From assembly GCA_039192165.1 (NCBI GenBank), contig JBCCXD010000002.1:186001-250000 (forward strand): a stretch of 64,000 nucleotides of DNA, written 5' to 3'. The DNA is from Dinoroseobacter sp039192165. Its GTDB lineage: Bacteria > Pseudomonadota > Alphaproteobacteria > Rhodobacterales > Rhodobacteraceae. The notes beneath the pieces were generated by a model that saw nothing but the letters and a program-made list of their open reading frames with translations, was not told where the DNA came from and searched no databases. A program made the position numbers and the translations under genes. Shown here in pieces: positions 1 to 9,433 of the stretch. Position 1 is the first letter of the stretch, and the number at the start of each line of letters is the position of its first letter.

Positions 1-553
1 TGCTCAGACCAGTTTCAGCGCGCACGGCAGCAATCGCGTTCCAGATTTCCGCCCGTACAACGGGTGCCAACCCCTCCGTAGCTTCATCGAGGATCAGCGC
101 ACGGGGGTTCGTCATGAGCGCACGCCCGATGGCCAGCATCTGCTGTTCACCACCGGACAGCGAAGCGGCCACCTGGTTTTTGCGTTCGGCGAGCCGAGGA
201 AACAGCTCAGTTACCCGATCCATATCCCAAGACCCAAGACGGGCTGCCACAACCAGGTTCTCTGCCACAGTTAGGTTTGGAAAACAGCGCCGTCCTTCGG
301 GGACCAGGCCAATGCCCATCTGCGCGACCTTGTGCGCCGGAAAGCTGGCGATATCGGCCCCTGCCAGCGTGATTTTTCCACTGCGCGCTGGCAGCAATCC
401 GCATAGCGCCCGAACAGTGGTCGTTTTTCCCATGCCGTTACGCCCCATAAGCGCGACGGTCTCGCCCTGGTCGATGTGCAAATCGACGCCCTTTAGCACC
501 TCAGCAGTGCCGTAGCCCGCATGAAGCTGGGTAATCTCGATATACGGCGTCAT
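1..553 (-). CDS. livF: Branched-chain amino acid ABC transporter ATP-binding protein LivF (3' end outside window)
   Basis: This is one of the two ATPases of a Liv-type high-affinity importer on the cytoplasmic face of the membrane. Translation from the ATG at 553 reads MTPYIEITQLHAGYG, then a Walker A motif (GRNGMGKTT), an ABC signature (LSGGEQQ) and a Walker B (ALILDEA) followed by TEGLAP, which is typical of LivF. About 184 codons are present and the C-terminus lies beyond position 1. The start codon overlaps the livG stop as ATGA, which implies translational coupling in a livHMGF order. The substrate cannot be told from the ATPase. Confidence 0.93.
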   Translation of the reverse strand, partial: MTPYIEITQLHAGYGTAEVLKGVDLHIDQGETVALMGRNGMGKTTTVRALCGLLPARSGKITLAGADIASFPAHKVAQMGIGLVPEGRRCFPNLTVAENLVVAARLGSWDMDRVTELFPRLAERKNQVAASLSGGEQQMLAIGRALMTNPRALILDEATEGLAPVVRAEIWNAIAAVRAETGLS

Positions 554-1305
554 ACGGTCGCCTCGTCACCCAGATACGCCTCTCGCACGGCGGGATCAGT
601 CCGAATTTCGTCCGGGGAGCCTGTAGCAATGATCCGCCCTGACACGAGCACGCTGATCCGGTCGGCCAGCCTGAATACTGCATCCATGTCATGTTCGACA
701 AGCAGGATCGGAGCTTCTTCCCGAAGGCTGTCGAGAAGTCTGGTCATGGCTGCAGTGCCTTCCATTCCAAGGCCTGCCATCGGCTCATCCATCAGAAAAG
801 CCTTAGGGTTTAGCGTCAGCGCGACAGCGACTTCAAGCTGTCGCCGCTGTCCGTGGCTTAAGGAGGAGGTAACGGTTTCGGCAGCGCCCGATAACCCGAC
901 GCGGCTTAGGGCGGCCTCGGCGTCCCGGCGCAGCGCCGCATCTCCCAGAACGGTGCGGAACAAGCCCAGACGGTCGCCGCGGGCACCCAGCGCTCCGAGC
1001 AGGGTGTTCTGAAGCACCGTGTGCTCCATTGCGAGTGCCGAGATTTGAAAGGTCCGGGCCAACCCTGCCTGCGCCCGCGCAGCCGTGTCGAGCACAGTAA
1101 TATCCTGACCGTCTAGAAATACCCGCCCGGCATCCGGAGTAAGCCCTCCCGCGATTTGCGCAATCAGGGTAGACTTGCCTGCGCCGTTTGGGCCGATCAA
1201 TGCGTGGATTTCGCCGGCGCGCAGATCCAGTGTTACCGCATCCGATGCGATCAACGCTCCGAAGCGTTTTACCACTCCTTCGATTTGCAAGACTGGTGTT
1301 GTCAT
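550..1305 (-). CDS. livG: Branched-chain amino acid ABC transporter ATP-binding protein LivG
   Basis: Second ATPase of the Liv-type importer, 251 residues. It begins MTTPVLQIEGVVKRFG and carries Walker A (GPNGAGKST), a variant signature (LSHGQRRQ) and Walker B (AFLMDEP) followed by MAGLG, as usual for LivG. An upstream in-frame extension to 1392 exists, but the ATG at 1305 overlaps the livM stop as ATGA and gives a family-typical N-terminus, so it is preferred. The gene is in an operon with livM before it and livF after it. Confidence 0.93.
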   Translation of the reverse strand: MTTPVLQIEGVVKRFGALIASDAVTLDLRAGEIHALIGPNGAGKSTLIAQIAGGLTPDAGRVFLDGQDITVLDTAARAQAGLARTFQISALAMEHTVLQNTLLGALGARGDRLGLFRTVLGDAALRRDAEAALSRVGLSGAAETVTSSLSHGQRRQLEVAVALTLNPKAFLMDEPMAGLGMEGTAAMTRLLDSLREEAPILLVEHDMDAVFRLADRISVLVSGRIIATGSPDEIRTDPAVREAYLGDEATV

Positions 1306-2273
1306 TTGCGCCCCCGAGACAAAAGCCCAACAAGTCCACCCGGAGCGAATAAAACAACCGCAAGCAACAGTGCGCCCACCCAGATCAGCCAATAGTCAGA
1401 AACGCCGCCAAGCCAATGCTCAAGCAGGATGAAGAGCGCTGCCCCAGCGACTGGGCCAAACAGCCGGGCGACGCCACCTAGGATCACAAAGATCATGATT
1501 TCGCCCGACATTTGCCAACTGAACATGGTCGGGCTGACGAAGCGGTTGAGGTCTGCGAAAAGAGCGCCTGCAAGACCGGTGACTGCACCAGAGAGCACAA
1601 AAACTATCAATCGCAGACGAAACGGGCGAAGGCCAACAGTCTCAACACGGTGCGGAACCTGTCGGGCCGCATCGAGCGCCAATCCAAAAGGCGAGGCAGC
1701 GATCCGTGCCGACAAAAATAACGCTGCAAGAAGCAAGACATAGGTAATGGCGAAGAATTCGATCGGATTGAGAGTGTTAAGTCCGGGGAAGTCGTTGCGA
1801 ACATAAATCGACAGTCCGTCTTCTCCGCCATAGGCCGGCCAAGAGATCGCGAAATAGTAGAACATCTGGCCGAATGCGAGAGTGATCATGATGAAATAGA
1901 CGCCCGAAGTCCGCAGGCAGAGTGCTCCGATCGCGAGCGCCGCAAGCGCCGCAGTGGTCACCGCCACCAGCCATATCAGCGGCATGGATTTTGTGCCTTC
2001 AATCAAAAACGGTGCCTCAAGGATCGGGTCGTAGATTTGTGCATGGTGCGCCAGAATGCCCATGGCATAGCCACCGATCCCGAAGAACACGGCGTGGCCG
2101 AGGCTCACCAGTCCGCCAAGCCCAAGCGCGAGGTTCAAACCAACGCCCGCCAGTGCAAGAATTGCGACCTTCGTGGCCAATGTGATCGTAAAGGGCTCCT
2201 CTGCCCAAAGGGCCCACAGCGGTACCAGCAAAAGGCCGAGCGCAAACACAACGTTGATCATCGGCTCACGCAT
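1302..2273 (-). CDS. livM: Branched-chain amino acid ABC transporter permease LivM
   Basis: Inner-membrane permease of 323 residues, one half of the LivH-LivM channel. The sequence is strongly hydrophobic throughout. It contains the conserved stretch GVGLNLALGLGGLVSLGHAVFFG near residues 40-62 and the cytoplasmic loop around GLRPFRLRLIVFVLSG, both characteristic of LivM. The stop overlaps the livG start and the start lies four bases after the livH stop, so this is a tight operon. The identity of the transported substrate is not shown by the sequence. Confidence 0.92.
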   Translation of the reverse strand: MREPMINVVFALGLLLVPLWALWAEEPFTITLATKVAILALAGVGLNLALGLGGLVSLGHAVFFGIGGYAMGILAHHAQIYDPILEAPFLIEGTKSMPLIWLVAVTTAALAALAIGALCLRTSGVYFIMITLAFGQMFYYFAISWPAYGGEDGLSIYVRNDFPGLNTLNPIEFFAITYVLLLAALFLSARIAASPFGLALDAARQVPHRVETVGLRPFRLRLIVFVLSGAVTGLAGALFADLNRFVSPTMFSWQMSGEIMIFVILGGVARLFGPVAGAALFILLEHWLGGVSDYWLIWVGALLLAVVLFAPGGLVGLLSRGRK

Positions 2274-2277
2274 TTGT

Positions 2278-3195
2278 CTACGCGCGTCCGAAAAGGCCTG
2301 TTGGCCGATAAATCAGGACAGCGGCCATTAAGATGTAGATCAGCATGGACGCCACAGCCGACCCGACCGAATTGGCGGTCGACGGATCTAGTGCTGTGCC
2401 AAACAAAAGAGGCAAGAAAGACCTTCCGAGCGTATCGGTCATCCCAAGCAGGATCGCCCCGACAAAGGCCCCCTTAATCGAGCCGATGCCACCGATAACG
2501 ATGACCACAAAGGCAAGGATCAGAACCGGCTCACCCATTCCCACTTGCACGGACTGGATTGCCCCTACCAGGGCTCCGGCAAGTCCGGCCAGCGCGGCGC
2601 CAAGCGCAAATACCAGAGTGTAGAGCCGGTCAATGTCGACCCCAAGTGCTGCGATCATCTCCCGATCTGCTTGCCCGGCCCGGATCTGGATACCGATACG
2701 GGTGCGTGCGATCAGCCAGAACAGGCCCGCTGCGACAGCCAGACCGACCACAATGATAGCCAGCCGGTAGGCCGGATAGTCGATGCCGCCTGGCAACGTG
2801 ACTGGTCCGGCCAGCCATGACGGCACATCAAGGTAGAGCGGGAAGGAGCCAAATACCCAGCGCGTGCCTTCGGAAAAGATAAGGATCAACGCAAACGTAG
2901 CCAGCACCTGATCAAGATGGTCCCGCTTGTAAAGACGCCGGATTACCGTAAGCTCAACCAGCGCCCCCATCGCCGCTGCGGCGGCCAAAGCGGCGGCCAG
3001 CCCCAGCAGGAAAGAGCCGGTCGCGCCTGCGACCGCAGCCGCCGCGAAAGCGCCAACCATGTAGAGCGATCCGTGGGCAAGATTGATCAAGCCCATTACG
3101 CCGAAAATCAGGGTCAGACCCGCTGCCATCAAAAACAGCATGACCCCGAACTGCAGGCCGTTCAGAACCTGCTCGATAAACAGAAGCGTCGACAT
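2278..3195 (-). CDS. livH: Branched-chain amino acid ABC transporter permease LivH
   Basis: Inner-membrane permease of 305 residues. It opens with LNGLQFGVMLFLMAAGLTLIFG and the LINLAHGSLYMVGAF motif seen near the N-terminus of LivH proteins, and carries VIGGIGSIKGAFVGAILLG towards the C-terminus. It pairs with LivM to form the membrane channel. It is transcribed after the binding-protein gene, with a gap of about 45 bases, and before livM. Confidence 0.92.
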   Translation of the reverse strand: MSTLLFIEQVLNGLQFGVMLFLMAAGLTLIFGVMGLINLAHGSLYMVGAFAAAAVAGATGSFLLGLAAALAAAAAMGALVELTVIRRLYKRDHLDQVLATFALILIFSEGTRWVFGSFPLYLDVPSWLAGPVTLPGGIDYPAYRLAIIVVGLAVAAGLFWLIARTRIGIQIRAGQADREMIAALGVDIDRLYTLVFALGAALAGLAGALVGAIQSVQVGMGEPVLILAFVVIVIGGIGSIKGAFVGAILLGMTDTLGRSFLPLLFGTALDPSTANSVGSAVASMLIYILMAAVLIYRPTGLFGRA

Positions 3196-3240
3196 AGGAT
3201 GGCGCGGTCAGGATGGGGCAGAACCCCATCCAATATCAGC

Positions 3241-4392
3241 CTACATTTGGCATTCTGACGCATAGGCGTCGGCATGTCCGCTGAGCGCTGTCGCGATGAT
3301 CTTGTTTGTGAAGACATCGCCCTCCTGGATGACTTCGCGGACATAGATATCCTGTACCGGGTGATGGTTCGGCCCAAAGCTAAAGTCCCCCCGCGTCGAA
3401 GCAAAATCGGCTTCTCTCAGCGCCGCGCGGAATGCGTCCGCGTCTGAAACAGGCGCTTTTTCGAGAGCGCTCAACAGCAAGTTGGCTGTATCGAAACCCT
3501 GAGACGCGTAGAGCGAGGGCAGGCGGCCATATTCCTCCTGGAATGCAGTGACAAAGGCGGCGTTCGCCTCGTTCTCGATATCCTTGTTCCACTGACTGGT
3601 GTTTTTTACGCCAAGGGCAGCGTCGCCAACCGCTTGCAAGATGCCTTGGTCAAAACTGAAGGCAGGCCCTACGACCGGCAGGTCTACGCCAGAAGCCGCA
3701 TACTGCTTCAGAAAGGAAATGCCCATACCGCCCGGCAGAAAGAAAAATACGCTGTCTGCGCCGCTGGCGCGAATTTGCGCGATCTCAGCCGCATAGTCGG
3801 TCTGACCCAGCTTGGTGTAGATCTCACCGGCAAGATCGCCTTCGTAAAAGCGTTTGTAGCCGGTGAGTGCGTCCTGGCCCGCAGGATAGTTGGGCGCAAG
3901 TATGAAAGAGTTCGAAAAGCTCGCTTCATTTGCATAGGCACCAGCCGCTTCGTGCAGGTTGTCATTCTGCCAGGCGACGTTGAAATAGTTCTGGTGACAC
4001 CCTTTGCCCGCGAGCGCTGAAGGTCCGGCATTGGGAGACAGATAAAATTTGCCCTGGGCAGTCGCTGCGGGAACCACCGCCATTGCAAGGTTCGACCAGA
4101 TAATGCCGGTCATCACGTCGACCTGTTCAGACTGGATCATCTTGTCGGCCAGTTGAACGGCGATCTCAGGCTTGCGCTGATCATCTTCGATTACAAGCTC
4201 GATGTTTTCAGACCCGGCCATCTTCAGAGCAAGCTGGAAACCGTCCCGTACATCGATGCCAAGACCGGCGCCGCCACCCGAAAGGGTTGTGATCATGCCA
4301 ACCTTTGCCGTGTTGCCGTGTCCGCCCGCCAGCGCAGTAGTTGCCGTCAAAGCCGCGATGCCCGCGGCCATTGCTATTTTCTTCAGGATCAT
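3241..4392 (-). CDS. Periplasmic substrate-binding protein of the Liv-type importer
   Basis: A 383-residue type I periplasmic binding protein of the LivJ/LivK family. An N-terminal signal peptide (MILKKIAMAAGIAALTATT, cleavage near ALA-GG) is followed by KVGMITTLSGGGAGLG, where the ligand pocket begins in this family. It is the first transport gene of the minus-strand operon and so should deliver substrate to LivHM. These proteins may bind branched-chain amino acids, but also amides, urea or aromatic acids. The divergent molybdenum hydroxylase leaves open an aromatic or heterocyclic substrate, which is inference only. Confidence 0.88.
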   Translation of the reverse strand: MILKKIAMAAGIAALTATTALAGGHGNTAKVGMITTLSGGGAGLGIDVRDGFQLALKMAGSENIELVIEDDQRKPEIAVQLADKMIQSEQVDVMTGIIWSNLAMAVVPAATAQGKFYLSPNAGPSALAGKGCHQNYFNVAWQNDNLHEAAGAYANEASFSNSFILAPNYPAGQDALTGYKRFYEGDLAGEIYTKLGQTDYAAEIAQIRASGADSVFFFLPGGMGISFLKQYAASGVDLPVVGPAFSFDQGILQAVGDAALGVKNTSQWNKDIENEANAAFVTAFQEEYGRLPSLYASQGFDTANLLLSALEKAPVSDADAFRAALREADFASTRGDFSFGPNHHPVQDIYVREVIQEGDVFTNKIIATALSGHADAYASECQM

Positions 4393-4408
4393 CTCCCGTC
4401 TCCCTGTT

Positions 4409-4645
4409 TTAAAACGCCTTGAAGGTCAGCGTCGTCAGCGTGCGCTCGATCCCGTCAATGTCGAGCAAATTTTCATTGATGTATTTTCCAATATCCGCAG
4501 CTTCAGGGATGTAGAGCTTCAGCAGAAGGTCATACTCCCCGGACGTTGAATAAAGCTCGGAATGAATTTCGCGCAAGGTGATCGCATCTGCCACATCATA
4601 GCCCGTTCCGGGCCGACATCGGATCTGAACAAAAACGCAGTTCAT
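4409..4645 (-). CDS. Stand-alone Lrp/AsnC ligand-binding (RAM) domain protein
   Basis: A small protein of 78 residues, MNCVFVQIRCRPGTGYDV..., resembling the C-terminal effector-binding domain (RAM) of Lrp/AsnC regulators, including the usual YSTSGEYDLLLKLYIP core. It has no helix-turn-helix. The longer in-frame ORF to 4768 is not supported: the ATG at 4645 has a strong GGGGGAG Shine-Dalgarno about five bases upstream. It lies directly upstream of the binding-protein gene on the same strand and may sense an amino-acid-like ligand or form heteromers with full Lrp proteins. That role is inferred. Confidence 0.8.
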   Translation of the reverse strand: MNCVFVQIRCRPGTGYDVADAITLREIHSELYSTSGEYDLLLKLYIPEAADIGKYINENLLDIDGIERTLTTLTFKAF

Positions 4646-4837
4646 CGTCTCCCCCACTTGCAAGACTGCTGTGCGCAGACTGGTCTGGTTTTTGCGCAGC
4701 TTCCAGCCCATTCGACATTTTTTTGCGAATATCGCGGGGAGGTGGATGAACTTTGCTGCAAGGCGCATATTTACTGATACAGTACACGTACGAAGCTAAG
4801 TGCCACCCACAGGCACGCGCAACGGGAGAAATTTTCA

Positions 4838-5296
4838 ATGATCAGTTTCACTCTGAACGGCCAGCCCGTCAGCGTGGAGGTTGAGGAGGACATGCCCCTT
4901 CTCTGGCTTCTGCGCGATGAGCTGCAGTTGACCGGTACCAAATTCGGGTGTGGCGTCGCCGCCTGTGGCGCGTGCACCGTCCATATCGATGGCATTGCCA
5001 GCCGGGCTTGCCAGACTTGGGCGGCTGACGTTGCTGGGTCTGAAGTAACTACCATTGAGGGTGCAGACAGCAAGGCAGCTGCCGCGATTCAGCAAGCCTG
5101 GGTCGAGCTGCAGGTGCCGCAATGTGGCTATTGCCAGTCTGGGCAGATCATGTCGGCATCAGCGCTGCTTTCTGAGGTCCCGAAACCCACAGACGAAGAC
5201 ATCGACATCGCCATGGATGGGAATATGTGCCGCTGCGCAACCTATGCGCGGATCCGAAAGGCGATTCATCGCGCTTCTGAAATTATGGAGGCGTAA
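4838..5296 (+). CDS. iorA: [2Fe-2S] subunit of a molybdenum hydroxylase (isoquinoline 1-oxidoreductase alpha type)
   Basis: A 152-residue electron-transfer subunit of a xanthine-oxidase-family enzyme. The N-terminal plant-type [2Fe-2S] cluster is visible as Cys38, Cys43, Cys46 and Cys58 (FGCGVAACGACTVHIDG...C). The second cluster has Cys96, Cys99, Cys131 and Cys133 (CGYCQSGQ and MCRCATY). Length and order match IorA-like small subunits. It is preceded by a 192-bp divergent region shared with the AsnC-like gene and sits three bases before the catalytic subunit gene. The exact substrate is unknown. Confidence 0.88.
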   Translation: MISFTLNGQPVSVEVEEDMPLLWLLRDELQLTGTKFGCGVAACGACTVHIDGIASRACQTWAADVAGSEVTTIEGADSKAAAAIQQAWVELQVPQCGYCQSGQIMSASALLSEVPKPTDEDIDIAMDGNMCRCATYARIRKAIHRASEIMEA

Positions 5297-5299
5297 CCG

Positions 5300-7477
5300 A
5301 TGCTGCATTATCTTGATAAGGCGCTCGCCGCGCCGAAACCCTCGCGCCGCAGCTTTCTTAAAATGTCGGCTGGCGCCGTGGGTGGCTTGTTATTGGGCGT
5401 TCCGGTTCCCAAAGGGGCTTCAGCGCAAAATGGCGACGATGGACTGATCCAGCCCTTTGTTCACATCACCCCGGACAACCGCGTGATTGTATTGTCAAAG
5501 CATCTTGATAAAGGGCAGGGGGCCGCGACCGGTCTCGCCACACTTGTGGCCGAAGAGCTTGACGCTGATCCTGCTCAGATGCTGGTCCAATTCGCACCCT
5601 CAAACCCACAGGTCTATGCAAATCTTCTCTTTGGGGTACAGGGCACCGGCGGATCCACCGCAATGGCCAATTCCTGGACCCAGTATCGGGAGTCCGGCGC
5701 GGCCGCGCGGCACATGCTGATCAAAGCAGCCGCCGAGGCTTGGGGTGTGGCGACAGAGTCGATCACGGTGTCCAAAGGAATGGTGAGCGCCGGTGGCAAA
5801 AGCGCTACTTTTGGCGAACTTGCGGCAGCAGCAGCAAAACAGCCTGTCCCGGAAACTGTGACCCTGAAATCACCCGAAGACTGGACTCTGATCGGCAAAA
5901 AGCTCGGCCGGGTTGAGCTGCCGGATAAAACCAGGGGCTCGGTCGGTATGTTCGGGATTGACGTGCAGCCCGAGAATACTCTCATCGCGGTCACGGCCAG
6001 ACCGCCTCGGTTTGGCGGCACAGTTGCGTCCGTTGACGCATCTGAGGCGCTTGCGATGCCGGGCGTCCAACAGGTGCTGACCATTCCTCAGGGTGTGGTC
6101 GTTGTGGCTGACAATACATGGCGTGCAATCCAGGCGCGCGACGTCCTTTCGATTGAGTGGGACTTCTCGAATGCCGAGAACAGGGGAACCGACCAGTTAA
6201 TTGCGGAGTACCGCGCACTGCTGGAACAGCCCGGTTTGCCAGCCGGCACCCGCGGTGCAGGGGCCGCCAAGCTGTCGGACGCTGCCGAAGTGATAGAACT
6301 GGACTTTACGTTCCCTTTTCTTGCGCATGCGCAGCTTGAGCCACTCAACATTACGATTGAGTACGATGGCAGTCGTGCGCGTCTCTGGTCCGGCTTTCAG
6401 ATCCAGACCATCGACCACAATGTGGCATCTGCGGTTCTGGGCATCCCGTTTGAAAACGTGGAGATCAACACAACCTGGGCCGGCGGCTCGTTTGGGCGCC
6501 GCGCAATCTCCGACGGGCACTACACGGCAGAGGCGGCCATGATCGGAAAGGCATGGCTGGAAGCAACCGGCAGCGCGCGACCAATCAAGATGGTCTACAC
6601 ACGCGAAGATGACATTAAGGGCGGCTACTATCGACCCTTACACTTGCATCGCGTCCGCGCTGGCGTCGACGCTCGGGGGAATTTGAGTGGCTGGGAGCAT
6701 CGTGTTGTCGGCCAGGGCATCATGATCGGCACTGCCTTCGAGGATTTTCTGGTCAAGGATGGTGTTGATGAGAGCTCGCTGGAGGGCGTAAATGACACGC
6801 CCTATGCGATACCGGACATGGTTGTGGACGTGCATCACCCGTCGGTCGGTGTGCCGGTGCTTTGGTGGCGCTCAGTCGGCCATACCCATACGGCTTATGT
6901 GATGGAGGTCATGATGGATCGCCTTGCGGCAGCGGCTGGGCGCGATCCGGTGGAATTCCGTCTCGCGCATCTGGAGGGTGAGCCGCGTCTTGCTGAGGCG
7001 CTGCGTCGTGCAGTCGAGGCTGCGGGCGAAGTTCCGTCGGGCATGCATCGGGGGATCGCAGTCCACAAGTCTTTCAACTCGTATGTCGGCGAGGTGGCGG
7101 ATATCTCCTTGCGGGATGACGGCACCGTAAAAGTCGAAAAGGTCGCTTGTGCCATTGACTGCGGTGTCGCAATCAACCCGGACAACGTGGTTGCCCAGGT
7201 CGAGGGCGGTCTCGCTTACGGCCTTTCTGCGATCCTGCGCGAGGAAATCACGTTGACGGATGGCGAGGTCGACCAGTTCAACTACCCCGACTATACCCCG
7301 CTTCGGATCACCGACATGCCCGAGGTCTCTGTAGAGATCATTGAAAGTACAGAGGCTCCGACCGGGGTGGGTGAGCCCGGAACACCGCCGATTGGTCCGG
7401 CTGTGGCAAATGCAATTGCCAACGCGACAGGGCAAATCATTACTGAGCTGCCCCTGTCGAAACACGGGCTTGCATAA
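5300..7477 (+). CDS. iorB: Molybdopterin-binding catalytic subunit of a molybdenum hydroxylase (isoquinoline 1-oxidoreductase beta type)
   Basis: A 725-residue catalytic subunit that binds molybdopterin and hydroxylates N-heterocycles or aldehydes. Residues about 14-43 form a twin-arginine signal (PSRRSFLKMSAGAVGG... to SAQ), so the folded holoenzyme, with its [2Fe-2S] partner, probably crosses to the periplasm. Motifs such as TWAGGSFGRRA, PVLWWRSVGHTHTAYVMEV and GVGEPGTPPIGPAVANAIA are typical of IorB-like proteins. No XdhC-type maturation gene or cytochrome electron acceptor lies beside it. The gene ends just before a strong terminator. The substrate is not determinable; several IorB relatives are aldehyde oxidases. 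Confidence 0.87.
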   Translation: MLHYLDKALAAPKPSRRSFLKMSAGAVGGLLLGVPVPKGASAQNGDDGLIQPFVHITPDNRVIVLSKHLDKGQGAATGLATLVAEELDADPAQMLVQFAPSNPQVYANLLFGVQGTGGSTAMANSWTQYRESGAAARHMLIKAAAEAWGVATESITVSKGMVSAGGKSATFGELAAAAAKQPVPETVTLKSPEDWTLIGKKLGRVELPDKTRGSVGMFGIDVQPENTLIAVTARPPRFGGTVASVDASEALAMPGVQQVLTIPQGVVVVADNTWRAIQARDVLSIEWDFSNAENRGTDQLIAEYRALLEQPGLPAGTRGAGAAKLSDAAEVIELDFTFPFLAHAQLEPLNITIEYDGSRARLWSGFQIQTIDHNVASAVLGIPFENVEINTTWAGGSFGRRAISDGHYTAEAAMIGKAWLEATGSARPIKMVYTREDDIKGGYYRPLHLHRVRAGVDARGNLSGWEHRVVGQGIMIGTAFEDFLVKDGVDESSLEGVNDTPYAIPDMVVDVHHPSVGVPVLWWRSVGHTHTAYVMEVMMDRLAAAAGRDPVEFRLAHLEGEPRLAEALRRAVEAAGEVPSGMHRGIAVHKSFNSYVGEVADISLRDDGTVKVEKVACAIDCGVAINPDNVVAQVEGGLAYGLSAILREEITLTDGEVDQFNYPDYTPLRITDMPEVSVEIIESTEAPTGVGEPGTPPIGPAVANAIANATGQIITELPLSKHGLA

Positions 7478-7484
7478 AAAGCAC

Positions 7485-7512
7485 AAAAAGGGGGCCGCGC
7501 GCCCCCTTTTTT
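7485..7512 (+). terminator. Intrinsic terminator after iorB
   Basis: Perfect inverted repeat AAAAAGGGGGC / GCCCCCTTTTT around a CGCGC loop, ending in a T run, eight bases after the iorB stop. It is symmetrical, but no converging gene lies to its right, so it mainly closes the iorAB operon. Confidence 0.9.
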
Positions 7513-7683
7513 ATTCTTGGCCCAGTTGCAATTGCCTCTTGCGTTCCGCTGCCGTGGCGTCAATCTTTTTCCCGTTCCCGGAACGGCCTAGCCTGCGCAG
7601 CAGACGTCGGGCCCGCCCGGCAAAACGGTACAGCGCAATCAGAAGATGCGCCAACGACCAGATACCGACCAGGGAGAATTCAA

Positions 7684-9267
7684 ATGAAAAAAACAACACT
7701 TTTGCTGGCCACCTCGGCGCTCGTTTTGGCGCCGGTCCTGGCAAGCGCCGAGACTGTGCGCTGGGTACGGGCAGGTGACAGCCTGACCCTTGATCCGCAC
7801 GCGCAGAACGAAGGTCCAACCCATACCCTTGCGCACCAAATGTACGAGCCGCTGATCATTCGCGATATGTTCGGGCAGCTTCAGGGCGCTCTGGCAACGG
7901 AATGGGCCCCGAAGGCGGACGATCCGAATATATGGGTTTTCAAACTGCGCGAAGGTGTGAAGTACCACAACGGGTCGGACTTCACTTCAGAGGATGTGGT
8001 GTTCTCGTTCAACCGAGCCAAATCCGAGACGTCGGCAATGAAGGAATTGCTGACCTCAATCACGGAAATCCGCGCTGTCGACGATTTCACCGTTGAATTT
8101 GTCACCGACGGCCCCAACCCGATCCTGCCGAACAACTTCGCTGATCTGTTCATCATGGACAAGGACTGGACCGAAGAGAATGGCGTAACGAAGGTGCAGG
8201 ATATCGCAAACGGCGAAACCACATTTGCCGCGACAAATGCCATGGGAACCGGACCTTACAAGCTGGTCAGCCGCGAACCGGACGTACGCACCGTGCTTGA
8301 GATCAATCCCGATTATTGGGGAGCGGATGACTTCCCGCTTGAAGTCACCGAAATCATCTACACCCCGATCCAGAACGCGGCCACACGCGTCGCAGCGCTG
8401 CTGTCCGGCGAGGTTGATTTTATCCAGGACGTGCCGGTGCAGGATCTCGGTCGTGTCGCCGAAGCCGAAGGTTTGGTCGTGAGCACAGCGCCGCAGAACC
8501 GGGTGATCTTTTTTGGCATGAACTCGGGCGCTGACGATATCGACAGCGACAATGTCGAAGGCGCCAACCCGCTCAGTGATGTGCGCGTGCGACAAGCCAT
8601 GAACATGGCGATCAATCGCGATGCCATCCAGCAAGTCGTGATGCGCGGACAATCGGCGCCTGCCGGCATGATCGCGCCTCCATTTGTGAACGGCTGGACT
8701 GCCGATATGGATGGAATGTCGTCGACGGATATCGACGCGGCGAAGGCATTGATGGCAGAGGCGGGCTACGGCGATGGCTTCTCAATCACTCTGGATTGTC
8801 CGAACGACCGCTACATCAATGACGAGGCGATTTGTCAGGCGGCTGTCGGTATGATGGGTCAGATTGGGATCACCGTGAATCTCGACGCCAAACCCAAGGC
8901 GCAGCATTTCCCGCTGATCCAGAATGGCGAGACGAATTTCTACATGCTGGGTTGGGGTGTGCCGACCTATGATTCCGAGTATATCTTCAACTTCCTGGTC
9001 CATACTCGTGGTGGTGATCGCGGATCTTGGAACAATACCGGCTTCACCAGTTCGGATATTGATGGGAAGATTGTGAGCCTGGCCTCTGAAACCGATCTTG
9101 CAATGCGCAATTCGACAATCGCAGAGATCTGGAGCGTTGTGCAGGATGAGCAGCTTTATCTGCCGATCCATCACCAGGTGCTGAACTGGGGCTCCAAGGA
9201 GAATGTTGGGTTTCCAAACGTGGACCCCGAAGATGAGCCAAAGTTCAAGTTCTTCGAGATGAACTAA
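7684..9267 (+). CDS. ABC transporter substrate-binding protein, family 5 (peptide/nickel type), first of two
   Basis: A 527-residue periplasmic binding protein of the DppA/OppA family. The signal peptide is MKKTTLLLATSALVLAPVLASA. The mature part has the family signature region ITRAV-like start LDPHAQNEGPT, the VKYHNGSDFTSEDVVFSFNRAKS block near residues 95-120, and DVRVRQAMNMAINRDAI near residue 300. A GGGAGA Shine-Dalgarno precedes the ATG. It is followed by a second, related binding protein, two permeases and a fused ATPase, so it belongs to the same importer. The ligand may be peptides or other amide compounds. Confidence 0.9.
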   Translation: MKKTTLLLATSALVLAPVLASAETVRWVRAGDSLTLDPHAQNEGPTHTLAHQMYEPLIIRDMFGQLQGALATEWAPKADDPNIWVFKLREGVKYHNGSDFTSEDVVFSFNRAKSETSAMKELLTSITEIRAVDDFTVEFVTDGPNPILPNNFADLFIMDKDWTEENGVTKVQDIANGETTFAATNAMGTGPYKLVSREPDVRTVLEINPDYWGADDFPLEVTEIIYTPIQNAATRVAALLSGEVDFIQDVPVQDLGRVAEAEGLVVSTAPQNRVIFFGMNSGADDIDSDNVEGANPLSDVRVRQAMNMAINRDAIQQVVMRGQSAPAGMIAPPFVNGWTADMDGMSSTDIDAAKALMAEAGYGDGFSITLDCPNDRYINDEAICQAAVGMMGQIGITVNLDAKPKAQHFPLIQNGETNFYMLGWGVPTYDSEYIFNFLVHTRGGDRGSWNNTGFTSSDIDGKIVSLASETDLAMRNSTIAEIWSVVQDEQLYLPIHHQVLNWGSKENVGFPNVDPEDEPKFKFFEMN

Positions 9268-9280
9268 TCTGGACTTAAAA

Positions 9281-9316
9281 CGCCAGGCCTGCGGTTTGAT
9301 AGGCGCAGGCCTGGCG
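9281..9316 (+). terminator. Perfect 13-bp inverted repeat between the two binding-protein genes
   Basis: CGCCAGGCCTGCG at 9281-9293 and its exact complement CGCAGGCCTGGCG at 9304-9316 flank a ten-base loop. There is no T tract, so it may be a rho-independent attenuator or an mRNA 3' stabiliser that raises the level of the upstream binding-protein message. Confidence 0.65.
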
Positions 9317-9433
9317 TTGACGCCATCACGGGGTCGTGAGTCCGTCGCTTTCCAAATGACCCTGCGAAACTTTGGCGTCATGCTGATCGCAATCGCGCCC
9401 AGATAGGCGTGAATAAAACACCAGGGGGTTTCC

